This document shows positions 1 through 9,110 of a DNA stretch of 64,000 bases, piece after piece (positions within the stretch are counted from its first letter, which is position 1; every line of letters starts with the position of its first letter). The translations under genes and the position numbers were made by a program. This stretch comes from Gemmatimonas sp. UBA7669 (GTDB taxonomy: Bacteria > Gemmatimonadota > Gemmatimonadetes > Gemmatimonadales > Gemmatimonadaceae): positions 396,253-460,252 of the forward strand of contig NZ_DLHL01000011.1 in the NCBI RefSeq assembly GCF_002483225.1, in the 5' to 3' direction. The notes beneath the pieces were generated by a model that made no database searches, was not told the origin of the DNA, and saw nothing but the letters and a program-made list of their open reading frames with translations.

Positions 1-308
1 TTCTCGTGAGCGACTTTTCGTATTGGGAGGTCGCCATGTTGGTCAACAAGGGTCGGCTGCGACTCACCACGGATGTCGGCATCTGGCTCGACCGCGCCGC
101 TACGGCGCCAGGGATCGTGTCGGTGCCTGTGACGCGCGACGTGCTGGTGCACAGCACCCGCCTCCCCGGAGAACCGCACGGCGATCCGGCCGACCGCATC
201 CTCATCGCCCACGCCCAAACGCTCGGTGCGGCGCTGATGACCTGTGATCGTGGGATCATCGACTACGCGCGTCGCACGCCGGGCATCCCGGTGTGCGACG
301 CGCGTTAG
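1..308 (+). CDS. VapC-like PIN-domain toxin, 3' part only
   Basis: This is the C-terminal part of a PIN-domain ribonuclease of the VapC toxin type; the reading frame is open back to the window edge, so the N-terminus lies outside. The visible sequence has the family's SYWEVAMLVNKGRL helix, then a GDPADRILIAHAQ segment carrying the conserved acidic residue pair, and LMTCDRGI with another conserved Asp. These residues normally bind Mg2+/Mn2+ in the RNase active site. The antitoxin partner would be upstream, outside the window. The 3' end overlaps the convergent downstream gene by 4 bp. Confidence 0.8.
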   Translation, partial: LVSDFSYWEVAMLVNKGRLRLTTDVGIWLDRAATAPGIVSVPVTRDVLVHSTRLPGEPHGDPADRILIAHAQTLGAALMTCDRGIIDYARRTPGIPVCDAR

Positions 309-1231
309 CGGCGGCCCGCTCCAGCCTCAAGTACCGCCCCTATCGCGTCGATCAACGCCGCTCGCAGCCCGCGCGCCTGCTCACTCAACGCACGCTGCCG
401 CCGCTGGTATTCCTCGCGCCCCTCGGGTGTCTCCACGCGCACTGGCTCGACGCCAAAGGACCGTAGGTCATAGGGGCCGGCTTCCATGTCGAGCACGCGC
501 AATTCGGCCGCCAACGCGAAGCACTGCCACAGCAGCTCGCTGCCCACCCAGGGCATGCAGGTGAACGCCCACCGGTAGAGGTCCATGTTGGCGTGAATGC
601 AGCCGGGCTGCTCCAGGTCGTGTCGTGTCTCCCAGGTGAGCAGCACGCGATTGAGCGGTTTGGCGGCCGGCGCGAAAAATCGGAACGCCTCGAAGTGGCT
701 GCACAGGACCGGCCGACTCTCCACAAACGCATCGAGCTCCGCCTGCGGCATCCGGAGTGGCGCAACCTGCGCATGCCGTACGTCGTGCCCACCGTAGACC
801 ATGGCCCACTCGTGCATGCCGTAGCAGCCGAACTGCGCCGGTCGTTCGTGCGTGGCGCGCAGCACATCCAGCACCTTCACCAAGGTGTCACGCTCGGCGC
901 TGCTCATCGCGCCGGGCATGCGCCCAATGACGCCATCGGCGGCGACGTACACCGGTTCAGGGAAGCGCTCGCGCGCCTCGGTGCTGTCCACCAAGCCCTC
1001 TCCCGATGAAGGGTGCCACGCTTCCAGCTTGGCGGGGGAATAGCTGTAGTACTGGAACAGGAAGTCGTGCACCGGATGCGACGCCCCGCGCGCCCGCCGC
1101 TCACGACGGGGGCGCGTGTACACTTCCACGCGCGCGAGGTGCGCGGCCGCGCGCGCCTGCCACTCGGCGGTTGTGAGCACTGTGTCACCGCGGAACAAGC
1201 GATCTGGTGCAGACATATCCGAACCGTGCAT
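305..1231 (-). CDS. 3-methyladenine DNA glycosylase-like protein
   Basis: A 308-residue cytosolic protein resembling a family usually annotated as 3-methyladenine DNA glycosylase in actinobacteria. Recognisable parts are the HPVHDFLFQYYSYSPAKLEAWHP block near residues 52-73, the GCYGMHEWAMVYGG block and the HANMDLYRWAF block. The reaction is inferred from the family name only, because I see no helix-hairpin-helix glycosylase motif and the biochemical basis of the name is uncertain. The start could be M1 or M6 (MSAPDRL). It lies 11 bp downstream of the pseudouridine synthase gene on the same strand. Confidence 0.55.
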   Translation of the reverse strand: MHGSDMSAPDRLFRGDTVLTTAEWQARAAAHLARVEVYTRPRRERRARGASHPVHDFLFQYYSYSPAKLEAWHPSSGEGLVDSTEARERFPEPVYVAADGVIGRMPGAMSSAERDTLVKVLDVLRATHERPAQFGCYGMHEWAMVYGGHDVRHAQVAPLRMPQAELDAFVESRPVLCSHFEAFRFFAPAAKPLNRVLLTWETRHDLEQPGCIHANMDLYRWAFTCMPWVGSELLWQCFALAAELRVLDMEAGPYDLRSFGVEPVRVETPEGREEYQRRQRALSEQARGLRAALIDAIGAVLEAGAGRR

Positions 1232-1242
1232 GCAAGATCTCG

Positions 1243-2673
1243 TCAGAACGGCGCCGTTTGCTGCACCACCACCGGCGCGCCCGTCACCGGATGCACAAAT
1301 GCCATATGCTCGGCGTGCAACAGCAGCCGCTCGTCGTCGTGCGGTGGTGTGCGTCCGTACAGCCGGTCACCCACGATGGGCGCATCCAGTCCCAGCGGAT
1401 GCGCGGCATGCACCCGCAGCTGATGCGAGCGGCCCGTGTGCGGCGTGAAGCGCACCCGCGTGCGCCCCGGCTCGCGCACCAACACCTGCCATTCGGTGTC
1501 AGCCGGCTTTCCGAACACGGGGTCATGAATGTTGCGCGGCCGATCATCGACATCGATGCGCAGCGGCAGGGTGATGCGCCCCTGTTCGCCTGCCACCTCG
1601 CCGTCCAGCCACGCCACGTAGTGCTTCTCAACCTCGCGCAATGAGAACAGTCGCTGCAGCGCCTTGGCCACATCGAGTGTCTTGGCCACCAGCAGCAGCC
1701 CCGAGGTGTCCATGTCGAGGCGATGCACCACCAGCGGCCCCGTGGCGTCGGGGTAGCGCGCCCGCAGCCGACTCACCACACAATCCTGCAGCGCCGCACT
1801 GCGGCCTGGCACCGTGAGCAGACCACTTGGCTTGTTCACCACCAGCAGGTGCTCGTCCTCGTACATTGCCAATGGCTCGGCGGGGTCGATGGCCGCCGAG
1901 CCGAAGAGCGGGGGCGAATCGGCGGGGAGTCCACCCAGCATGTGTGTGAGGATGGGCAGACACTTGCCGCGACAGGCGGCGTAGAACACACCCGCGCGGC
2001 GATCGCCGGTTGTGGACGGCGCGCCCAGCCACAGTTCCGCGAGCGCCAGTGGCGTGAGCCCCAGGCGATACGCATGGGCCAGCAGCTTCGGCGCTGCACA
2101 GTCGCCTGCGCCCGCGGGTGGTTCAGCTGGGACGAACAGGTCGCGCAGCGCTCGCACCTCACCGCGTGCGTTGGCGAAGTGATAGCTGTCCTGAATCTGC
2201 GCCATGAGGATGCGCGAGCGCTGCGTGCGTACGGCGTCGAGTTCGCGCACGGCCGCGTCGACACGAGTCGCCACCGCCGTGTTCGCGCCTTCGGACCCCG
2301 ACGCGAGCAGCGCCGCGCGTCGCGCGCTGAACGCCAGCATCTCCGCTTCACCGTCAATCCACACGCGGTCGCGCTGCACGCGATCGAAGGTGGGCGGCGC
2401 CCAGCCGTCGATCTCCCACTGCCCATTCACCATTCCGGAGAAGCCGCGCAAATAGCCGATGGTGCCGTCGGGCGCTGCCACCACGAGCACCCCGAACATC
2501 TTGCCATTGCCGGGCTCGTGCAGGCGCCATTCGCTCGCATACTGCGACTCAACAGCATCGGCAAGTTCGAGCGCGGCACGCCGCGCCAACGGGTGCACGG
2601 CCCTCCGGTCGAACGGGGTCGGGAACCGCGTGGGGACGTCGTCGGTGTGCGGGGCGGGTGAAAAGGGAATCAC
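1243..2673 (-). CDS. RluA-family 23S rRNA/tRNA pseudouridine synthase
   Basis: A 476-residue pseudouridine synthase converting specific uridines in structured RNA. The catalytic domain occupies roughly residues 260-476: DEHLLVVNKPSGLL, then HRLDMDTSGLLLVAKT with the catalytic Asp, then GRTHQLRVH-like GRSHQLRVHAAH and the final ERLLLHAEHMAF block. The N-terminal half is the long extension seen in large bifunctional-type RluA proteins, including a FYAACRGKCLPILTHMLGG segment, with no S4 domain that I can see. The substrate site cannot be told from sequence. It probably forms a transcription unit with the glycosylase-like gene downstream. Confidence 0.85.
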   Translation of the reverse strand: MIPFSPAPHTDDVPTRFPTPFDRRAVHPLARRAALELADAVESQYASEWRLHEPGNGKMFGVLVVAAPDGTIGYLRGFSGMVNGQWEIDGWAPPTFDRVQRDRVWIDGEAEMLAFSARRAALLASGSEGANTAVATRVDAAVRELDAVRTQRSRILMAQIQDSYHFANARGEVRALRDLFVPAEPPAGAGDCAAPKLLAHAYRLGLTPLALAELWLGAPSTTGDRRAGVFYAACRGKCLPILTHMLGGLPADSPPLFGSAAIDPAEPLAMYEDEHLLVVNKPSGLLTVPGRSAALQDCVVSRLRARYPDATGPLVVHRLDMDTSGLLLVAKTLDVAKALQRLFSLREVEKHYVAWLDGEVAGEQGRITLPLRIDVDDRPRNIHDPVFGKPADTEWQVLVREPGRTRVRFTPHTGRSHQLRVHAAHPLGLDAPIVGDRLYGRTPPHDDERLLLHAEHMAFVHPVTGAPVVVQQTAPF

Positions 2674-2772
2674 AGCGGGAAAGATATCGCACCGCTACCT
2701 CGTGTCGCCTGGTGGACTCGCCGCGCACCGACCTGGCGCCTGATGATGCGTGGCCGTCGGCTGCGAGCGCCG

Positions 2773-3213
2773 CTACGGCCCGCGGACGACGCCCTGTGTC
2801 CGCAGCCACGACATCATTTCGTTCCACACGGGCGGTTGCGGCCCCCCGTCGGCATCGCGAAGGAAGTGGTCGGCGTTCGGAAAGTTGACCACGGTGTGCA
2901 TGGACACGCCGGTGCCCGACAGCGAGTCCAGCACGCGGCGTGATGCGAAGGTGGGCACGCTCATGTCACGGTCGCCGAGCAGCCAGAGTGTGGGGACCGT
3001 GGATCTGGCGAGGACCGGAACGGGGTCGTATCCGCGTCGTCCCGCATATGCGAGGACACGCGCCTCGAGCTCACGTCGATCGGATACTTGTGGGGGACGC
3101 GACCCGTCGCCGGAGAGATCGCTGTAGTACTGTTCGACACCCGTGGAGACGGCGGGGCTGGCCAGCAGCACCTGGAAGCGAGGGCGGCGCGCAGCGACGG
3201 AAGGCATGCGCAT
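2773..3213 (-). pseudogene. 5'-truncated alpha/beta hydrolase remnant
   Basis: The 146 residues match only the C-terminal half of an alpha/beta hydrolase: VPTLWLLGDRDMSVP contains the acid residue and NADHFLRDADGG the catalytic His. The half that would hold the nucleophile elbow (GxSxG) and the oxyanion loop is missing, and the open frame stops 18 bp short of the neighbouring DinB gene. I read this as a deletion remnant rather than a working gene. A short unrelated coding use cannot be excluded. Confidence 0.6.
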
Positions 3214-3231
3214 CCTGGACAGGCGAAATCG

Positions 3232-3720
3232 TCAGGCGTCGGCCCTGGGCCCCCGAGCGCCGGAAGCAATTTGACGAATTGCTCCCAGATGGTACGCCAC
3301 GTGCATCACACTACCGATCACGCCGTCCAACGCGACACCGACAACTTTGCGTGATTCCTGGAGCGCAGCATACCACCGCTCGGCCTCCTCGCGCAGACTC
3401 TGCCGCAACGCTGCCCACTCGACATCCGATACCGCCCTGCGCTCCCATGACGCCGTCCAGTCCGCGTCCGCGAACGGGTTCTTCTCCCCGGCGGCCCAGC
3501 GGTTCATCAACGAAAGGCCATAGCGCAGATGCTCGACATGGGCAGCGATGGACGCGCCCTCATTGCTTGACTTCGAGGCCTCTGACGAGGATAAGCCGTC
3601 CAGCGCCACAAGAAGCCCGCCATCACCGGGATTCAGCACGAAAGCACCGGTCGGGGGCGCACCGTAGACGAGTTCCCGAAACAGTGTGGGGAGACTTCGA
3701 TTCAGGTCGTCGGATGTCAT
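3232..3720 (-). CDS. DinB-family protein
   Basis: A protein of 162 residues from the ATG at 3720, preferred over upstream ATGs because the family starts just before the first long helix. It has the DinB four-helix bundle layout: a first helix with GASIAAHVEHLRYGL, including the usual His metal ligand, and a last helix GSVMHVAYHLGAIRQI with the HxxxH metal pair. DinB proteins are mostly metal-binding members of the mycothiol/bacillithiol-transferase-like superfamily; the substrate is unknown here. It sits directly upstream of the hydrolase remnant. Confidence 0.8.
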   Translation of the reverse strand: MTSDDLNRSLPTLFRELVYGAPPTGAFVLNPGDGGLLVALDGLSSSEASKSSNEGASIAAHVEHLRYGLSLMNRWAAGEKNPFADADWTASWERRAVSDVEWAALRQSLREEAERWYAALQESRKVVGVALDGVIGSVMHVAYHLGAIRQIASGARGPRADA

Positions 3721-3824
3721 GTAGCGTCCTCGTGTCTGCATGAACGACCGGCGGGCCGTCAGGAACGACGGCATCGGAGGTCCCGAGCGGTATCGCGCCC
3801 CCCACCCCCCGCCTTCACATTCCT

Positions 3825-4196
3825 TCATCCTAAATGTGTACAGAACTGCGGATTATTTGCATTGGGGACGTCGGCAACGAGTTTCCTCCTGAAGGACTCT
3901 GGCGTTTCCGCAGCACACACAATGGCAAGCGCGAGGGCGAAGCGCGCGTTGGCATCACGGTCCTTGAGTTGACTGAACACCGTCGCGGTGAACACGGTTG
4001 AATCCTGCGCCTGCACGGGAAATCTCCTTCGCATCGGTACCGGGCTCGCACCGGGCAACCAGCCGACTCGACTGCCCACCTTCGCAAGGTAGGCTTGCGC
4101 GTAGAAGCACCCGCTGGGACAATCGAGCGGCGGTCCATACGAAATGCGGTACATCAACACGTCGGTACCGGGGAGCACGATGGGTATACGCCTCAT
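3825..4196 (-). CDS. hypothetical protein with DCPSGC motif
   Basis: Not assigned to a named family. The start at 4196 gives 123 residues opening with RIPIVLPGTDVLMYRISYG and then DCPSGCFYAQAYL, a pattern I associate with exported hypotheticals of related bacteria. Such proteins usually have a signal peptide, which is absent in this frame, so the 5' end may be truncated or frameshifted. Overlapping frames upstream (to about 4344) do not restore it. Treat the start as provisional. Confidence 0.4.
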   Translation of the reverse strand: MRRIPIVLPGTDVLMYRISYGPPLDCPSGCFYAQAYLAKVGSRVGWLPGASPVPMRRRFPVQAQDSTVFTATVFSQLKDRDANARFALALAIVCAAETPESFRRKLVADVPNANNPQFCTHLG

Positions 4197-4433
4197 GAGA
4201 AGCGACCGGGCAGAAATTGCTCCCGAGCGAGAACCCTGCGCCCCACTGCCCCGCGCGAAAGCCCGTCGAGTCCGCCGCCGGCGACTGCGCGCGCACGACC
4301 GGTTGTGTACTCTCAAGCTTGCGCGCCGCACCATGAACCGTCAACGAATTGCTGTCCCTCGGTCACCCGACGAGGTTTCTCGCGCTGGGACTCCAACTGT
4401 TGTTCGTTAAGCTCGATTTTGAAGGCGGCCCTT

Positions 4434-5729
4434 CTACTTGCGGTCGAGACGCACGCGAGTTGGCCCCTGCGGCCCCTGCTGCTCCAGCACGACGCCGGCG
4501 ACCTCGCTCTGTGAGTCGACCTGGAATTCGAACATCGGTCCGCGTGGATCCTGGAAGCGGGTCTCCGACCGCGCGTTCAGGGGCGCCTCGGGATTGGTGC
4601 CGGGCTTGACCCACAGCCGGTCTCCATCGAGACGGAAGGTGGCCGTGAAGCCGGAAGCCGCCGCATACTGCCCGACATAACGCTTGAGGATGGCTGAGGA
4701 GACCGCGATGCCCGGCGCGGCGGCGGGATTCTGTGGCAGCGGCGGCAGCGCAGGCAATGCATCGATGAACGCCGCCATGCGCTTGCGCGTCGCCTCGTCC
4801 GGCAATCGGCCAATGCCCCCGCCGATGTTGTCGATCATGTGCGCCGTCTTGGTCGTGCCAACCCGTGCAACGGTCACGGCGGGGTGGCTGATGACGTACT
4901 TGAGGAAGAACTGCGCCCAGGTGCGCGCGTCGAACTCGGCCGCCCATTCAGGAAGCGGGGTCGTCCCGACACGCGCGAACAGGTTGCGGCTCAGGGCACC
5001 GCAACTCGTCCCGGCATTGGCACCCAGCGGGAAGAATGCCATCACGCCGATCTTGCGCTCGAGCGCGAGTGGCAGGATGGTGTCCTCGACGCGGGCGCGG
5101 TTGCCCACATCGTAGTCGACGCCGATGAAGTCGATGGGCTCGTTGCGCATGACCGCTTCGAGCTGGGGGTAGAGATTGTCGCTGATTACCTGAGCGCCGA
5201 TGTACCGGATGCGACCCGCCTTCTTCTCCGCCTTGAGCACGTCGAGGTGTGCGGTGCCGCTGCCCGGGTTCACCATGGCGAGATCGAGCTTCGACACGTT
5301 GAGCCGCTCAAGCAACGACGCGATCTGCGCCTTGGCGCCCTCGGCGGTGGGCTGTGGCGGGCCACCGGGGGCAGGCGCAAAGCCGCGCACCGACCAGAAG
5401 AGCTTTTGCCGGACACCGAGTTCGCCGGCCGCATTGATGTGAAAGTTCTCGGCGGCGGTATTTCCATGCATGGCGTCGAACACGCGGCCACCGTTGTCCG
5501 CAAACGCCTTGAGCACGGCCTTGAGCGCGGCGGGGTCCGCACAGGACACGTGATTGGAGAACGACAAGCCAACAGCCGGAAGCAGCTCACCGGTTGACGG
5601 AATGGCCCGTTGGATGAGCGTGCCGTCAGTCTGCGCCAGTACGGACAGGGCGCGCCGCATTTCCGGTGTCAGCGCGAGCGCCGCACCGGCGCCGAGGGTG
5701 GTGCCAAGCCATTCACGACGTGAGAGCAT
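4434..5729 (-). CDS. exported aldo/keto reductase family protein
   Basis: A 431-residue protein starting MLSRREWLGTTLGAGAALAL, a probable Tat-type signal (RR followed by a hydrophobic run). Residues ~40-330 follow an aldo/keto reductase barrel: repeated segments around VFDAMHGNTAAENFH, KLDLAMVNPG, IRYIGAQVISD and a late VARVGTTK. The usual D-Y-K-H tetrad is not clearly intact, so catalysis is uncertain. A separate C-terminal beta-rich domain of about 90 residues (YVGQYAAASGFTATFRLDG) looks like the DUF3471-type tail found on secreted hydrolases. Periplasmic location is inferred from the signal. Confidence 0.7.
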   Translation of the reverse strand: MLSRREWLGTTLGAGAALALTPEMRRALSVLAQTDGTLIQRAIPSTGELLPAVGLSFSNHVSCADPAALKAVLKAFADNGGRVFDAMHGNTAAENFHINAAGELGVRQKLFWSVRGFAPAPGGPPQPTAEGAKAQIASLLERLNVSKLDLAMVNPGSGTAHLDVLKAEKKAGRIRYIGAQVISDNLYPQLEAVMRNEPIDFIGVDYDVGNRARVEDTILPLALERKIGVMAFFPLGANAGTSCGALSRNLFARVGTTPLPEWAAEFDARTWAQFFLKYVISHPAVTVARVGTTKTAHMIDNIGGGIGRLPDEATRKRMAAFIDALPALPPLPQNPAAAPGIAVSSAILKRYVGQYAAASGFTATFRLDGDRLWVKPGTNPEAPLNARSETRFQDPRGPMFEFQVDSQSEVAGVVLEQQGPQGPTRVRLDRK

Positions 5730-5875
5730 CCCGGAATCTCCGTGCGGGTTGTGAGCTGAGGCGACTACGGCTGCCTCAATTGAGACCCCGGGCGCGTGGA
5801 AATGGAGGTGGTGGAAGTGTTCGGATTGTGTTTGCAATGTGTAAGTGGGCACGGCGAAAACGGCAGCGCGTGCCG

Positions 5876-6508
5876 TCAGTACAGCGTCGCTTGCTGCCGT
5901 GCGGGAAGTTCCGCATCGTAGGCGGGACCGCCGAGCGCGCCCTCGGTGAGCGCTGCGAGCATCTCGCCCGCCGACGGTACGTGCGCGAGCGACTCTGGAG
6001 ACACCGGCGCCCAGAGGCGGCTTCGCTGTATGGCGCGCGCGCACTGGAAGAACGCGGCCTCGACGCGCACCTCCACGACGCAGGTCGGCAGCCGGCCCGA
6101 GACGGCGTATGGCGCCAGCACAGCCGGATCCGCGAGAACCGTGGCGCGCCCATTGATCCGCAGCGTTTCACCGCGGCCGGGGATGAGGAAGAGCATGGCC
6201 ACCCGAGGGTCGTGGAGGATGTTGCGCAGGCTGTCGATTCGGTTGTTCCCGCGCCGCTCCGGTAGGTGCAGGGTCTGCTCGTCGACGACTGCCACAAATC
6301 CGGGCGCATCGCCCCGCGGCGACGCATCCATGCCGTCCGGGCCAGCGGTGGCCAGCACACAGAAGGGCGACGCGCGCAGCATCTCCTGGTAGACCAGCGG
6401 CAGCGTGGTGACTTCCTTGCGACGTGACGCTTCCTGCACGGGGCCAAACAGAGCCAAGAGTGCATCCAGGGAATCGATCTCGCCGCGGTTGAAACCAGTT
6501 CCGGACAT
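5876..6508 (-). CDS. PPOX-type FMN-binding flavoprotein
   Basis: A 210-residue pyridoxamine 5'-phosphate oxidase-like split-barrel protein of the MSMEG_1061/DR_2398-type subfamily. Diagnostic stretches are FCVLATAGPDGMDASPRGD, then LHLPERRGNNRIDSLRNIL and VAMLFLIPGRGETLRINGRA, which in relatives bind FMN. The enzymatic substrate is unknown; members are oxidoreductases or heme/F420 binders. It has its own apparent unit, divided from the upstream membrane gene by about 100 bp. Confidence 0.8.
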   Translation of the reverse strand: MSGTGFNRGEIDSLDALLALFGPVQEASRRKEVTTLPLVYQEMLRASPFCVLATAGPDGMDASPRGDAPGFVAVVDEQTLHLPERRGNNRIDSLRNILHDPRVAMLFLIPGRGETLRINGRATVLADPAVLAPYAVSGRLPTCVVEVRVEAAFFQCARAIQRSRLWAPVSPESLAHVPSAGEMLAALTEGALGGPAYDAELPARQQATLY

Positions 6509-6610
6509 ATGTTCTCTCAGGTGGCTGGTGGACGCTGAAGTGCGACTGCGGCGCGGCGCCCCCGCATATCGTGCAATGTTGCCGAGCTTGCTGAACTACG
6601 TACGTAGAAC

Positions 6611-7084
6611 TCAGGCGCGCTTCACCACGTCTCTTGGCTGCGTGATCCGTCCGGGCCGGAGCACAGGTACGAGAACACGCGGCAGCACCACACCGACAGT
6701 TGCCCACCCGATCACCGCTCGCGCGACAGAGAACGTCTCGTCAAGGAACGTCGCGATACTCGCTTCCCAGCTGCTGATGGCTCCAGCCAGCATCGCGAGG
6801 ATCATCGCCACAGCAACCAGGTTCATGATGGCACGTTGCGGCGAGCCCTCAAGGGCCGGAAACCTCCCGCACGCTCGGACCCATGCCCAGAGAACCACGA
6901 GGGACAGCGGCGTGATCAGGATAACGCCGGAGAACAGCCAAAGAAGATCGTGAGGTAGGAGACGGAGGCTGGTTGTTGCTCCCTGTCCCGCGATCATGTT
7001 GGTACTGAAAACCAGCAGTGCGCCCACGCCGAGCGTGCACGCCATTCCCGTGAGTTGCCACAACGCCACGACACCGTATCTCAT
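6611..7084 (-). CDS. four-helix membrane protein of unknown function
   Basis: A 157-residue protein with hydrophobic segments near residues 5-27, 45-70, 88-108 and 125-145, so it is an integral membrane protein with no recognised domain. It starts 6 bp after the stop of the exported NTF2-like gene, and the two are probably cotranscribed. No function is proposed. Confidence 0.55.
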   Translation of the reverse strand: MRYGVVALWQLTGMACTLGVGALLVFSTNMIAGQGATTSLRLLPHDLLWLFSGVILITPLSLVVLWAWVRACGRFPALEGSPQRAIMNLVAVAMILAMLAGAISSWEASIATFLDETFSVARAVIGWATVGVVLPRVLVPVLRPGRITQPRDVVKRA

Positions 7085-7090
7085 CGCCGA

Positions 7091-7579
7091 TCATGGCCTC
7101 GGCGGCGGCCCCGCGGGGTGCTTTTCGCAAACAGGAGGCTGCTCAGCGCTCCACGCCATGGACGCAATGCGCCACATGCCGGCGCTCTTCACCAACGTGA
7201 ACACATCGGCGCCGCAGTGGGACCAGTTGCCGTTGACATACAGGTCGTACGGCATCCAGACCATTGCCACACCGCCACTCACCCGCGCCATGGGCGCAAA
7301 GCCGCGCTCTACCACGCCGCTGAGGTTCGCCGCGCGCTGCGCCTCGCGAGTGCGTGCCCGGTAGATGGTGACGCCGTCCCGCGTGGATGTGGGATACAGC
7401 ATCGCTTCGGGAACCATGAGGTTGGTGAACGCCACCGCGTCCCCGCGGCTGATGGCGGCGAGGGCGGAATCCGCAATGGCGATGACGGCCTTCTCGTCTG
7501 CAGTCGGCTGCGCGCGTAGGGCGCCGGGCATCGCGGCAACGATTGCCGCGATCAGGAGAAGCGGGAGAATGGTGGGCAT
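7091..7579 (-). CDS. exported NTF2-like (SnoaL-type) protein
   Basis: A 162-residue protein with a signal peptide ending near ALRAQ (residues 1-24), followed by an NTF2-like cone fold: ADEKAVIAIADSALAAISRGD, then GGVAMVWMPYDLYVNG and FTLVKSAGMWRIASMAW. Proteins of this type are small periplasmic ligand-binding or enzyme-like domains; no ligand can be named. It is the first gene of a two-gene unit with the membrane protein downstream. Confidence 0.75.
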   Translation of the reverse strand: MPTILPLLLIAAIVAAMPGALRAQPTADEKAVIAIADSALAAISRGDAVAFTNLMVPEAMLYPTSTRDGVTIYRARTREAQRAANLSGVVERGFAPMARVSGGVAMVWMPYDLYVNGNWSHCGADVFTLVKSAGMWRIASMAWSAEQPPVCEKHPAGPPPRP

Positions 7580-7790
7580 GGAGAGAATCTACGCGCGATC
7601 GCCGTCTGTGTTTGGGAGGGACGGACTGCACGTCCAGTGCGCCAAGCCATCTGTCACGCCCTCATGGCCGTTGATCCAACAGATGCAGCACCTGCGCACG
7701 ACAATGCGAACTATGGGAACATTCCGCATCCGCCGGATGCCGCCAGTGGTGTTCGCCACGACATCCCTTCATTCCCGTTCCCTGCCTACA

Positions 7791-8360
7791 ATGACCCGCA
7801 CCTACATACGCCTCAGCCTGCTCGCACTGCTGGCAATCTCACTGGCATGCAACGACAGCGGCCCCACCATACCGCAGGCCGGCGCCGCGTTCACGCTGTC
7901 CACGGCAGGCAGCACGACGATGGAGCTGACCGGCACGACGTTGTCGCTACCCACCCAATTGGTGGCCTATCGTGAGACTGTGAACGGTCGGGAGTACGTG
8001 GTCGACCTCACTCCGGTCGTGCTTGTTCAGTCGATTACGACATTGGCGTCGTCATCGCAACTCACCATGAACGTGTTCGGTCGCCTGGAGACCGGGACCT
8101 ATCGCGTGCATCGCGAAGGTACCGTGCCATCGGCCACCAGCCTTCAGGCACGCCTCATCATTCCCGTAGGTGCCGATCATGAGGATACCTTTTTCCTCGA
8201 CGACGGCTCGATCACCGTGACATCGCTCAACCCATTTACGGCGACGTTCCGCTTCACCGGCACGCAGCGCATTCGTCGGCCGCGGGAGGTGCAGATCGGA
8301 CAGTCCGCCACCTCAGTGCCGGCGCCCATCACCGTCACCGGGCGCATCGGCGCGCCGTAG
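7791..8360 (+). CDS. lipoprotein of unknown function
   Basis: The start at 7791 gives 189 residues with the lipoprotein signal MTRTYIRLSLLALLAISLAC, where Cys-20 would be lipidated. The remainder is beta-rich and Ser/Thr-rich (TMELTGTTLSLPTQ, TVTSLNPFTATFRFTG), consistent with an envelope-anchored domain. It stands alone on the plus strand between divergent or convergent neighbours. Confidence 0.65.
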   Translation: MTRTYIRLSLLALLAISLACNDSGPTIPQAGAAFTLSTAGSTTMELTGTTLSLPTQLVAYRETVNGREYVVDLTPVVLVQSITTLASSSQLTMNVFGRLETGTYRVHREGTVPSATSLQARLIIPVGADHEDTFFLDDGSITVTSLNPFTATFRFTGTQRIRRPREVQIGQSATSVPAPITVTGRIGAP

Positions 8361-8695
8361 TCGACGACTCGGCGGCGACTCGGCCGATGTTTGTACAGGA
8401 GCACGACGGCCACGACGAGTGCAGGTAGGCCGCCGCCCGCCAGCCGGTGCTCGCGCGGTCGGTGGGAACACCGTATACTCGACCGACCCCCTTCTGAAAT
8501 TCCTATCCTCACTGGATCCCGAGACGGGATACCGCAGTGAAGGATTCCGGACGACATATCCTTCGTCATGGAACGACTCTGGTTGGAAGCGAAACATCCT
8601 GCCATCACGGCGGAGAGGCGTATCACAACGACACTCCAAACGGAGCGCGGCTGGGAAGAGTCGCTCGGGAAGCTGGCCCGGCTCGTGGAGGGTGG
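8361..8695. other. 335-bp gap without a convincing gene
   Basis: Between the lipoprotein and the PH-like gene. A minus-strand frame has a hydrophobic patch (LPALVVAVVLLYKHRP) but no credible start, length or spacing. The 3' part should hold the promoter of the gene at 8696; I cannot pick one with confidence. Confidence 0.3.
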
Positions 8696-9055
8696 ATGAC
8701 GGCGCATCACGATCCACGTGCCATTCGTTCGCCGGCATGGCTTCTCTCGGGGTTGACGCGAAGTGTTGCTGGAGAGCTGACGCTGACGAATGGGCGGATC
8801 GTGTTCGAGACGCGTGATGGCGCCAGACTGCTAGACGCGGCACTCAGTGAGCTCACCAGCGCAACGTTTCCCTGGTACTATTTCGGCGGCGGCATGAAGC
8901 TCCGCATCGGGTCTGAGACCTATCGCCTCTCATTCGCACGACCGGGAAATCTTCCCGAGTACAGCGCGCCGGATGACGGCGGCGATATGCGCAGCAGCCG
9001 TCAGTCAGGCGCGGAGTGGAAGGCGGCGCTCACCGCGTTGATGACACCGCGTTGA
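8696..9055 (+). CDS. small GRAM/PH-like domain protein
   Basis: A 119-residue protein from the ATG at 8696, preceded by a GGAGGG-like ribosome site. The pattern GELTLTNGRIVFET, then DAALSELTSATFPWYYFGGGMKLRIG and YRLSFARPG, resembles GRAM or bacterial PH domains, in which a beta-sandwich converts a conserved hydrophobic strand into a lipid- or protein-binding surface. No signal peptide or membrane segment is present, so it is probably cytosolic. The assignment is by fold pattern only. Confidence 0.55.
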   Translation: MTAHHDPRAIRSPAWLLSGLTRSVAGELTLTNGRIVFETRDGARLLDAALSELTSATFPWYYFGGGMKLRIGSETYRLSFARPGNLPEYSAPDDGGDMRSSRQSGAEWKAALTALMTPR

Positions 9056-9110
9056 TCACGCGCGGCGCTGTATTGCATGACATCCGGTCAGCCGCGAATG
9101 CTCCGCGAGG

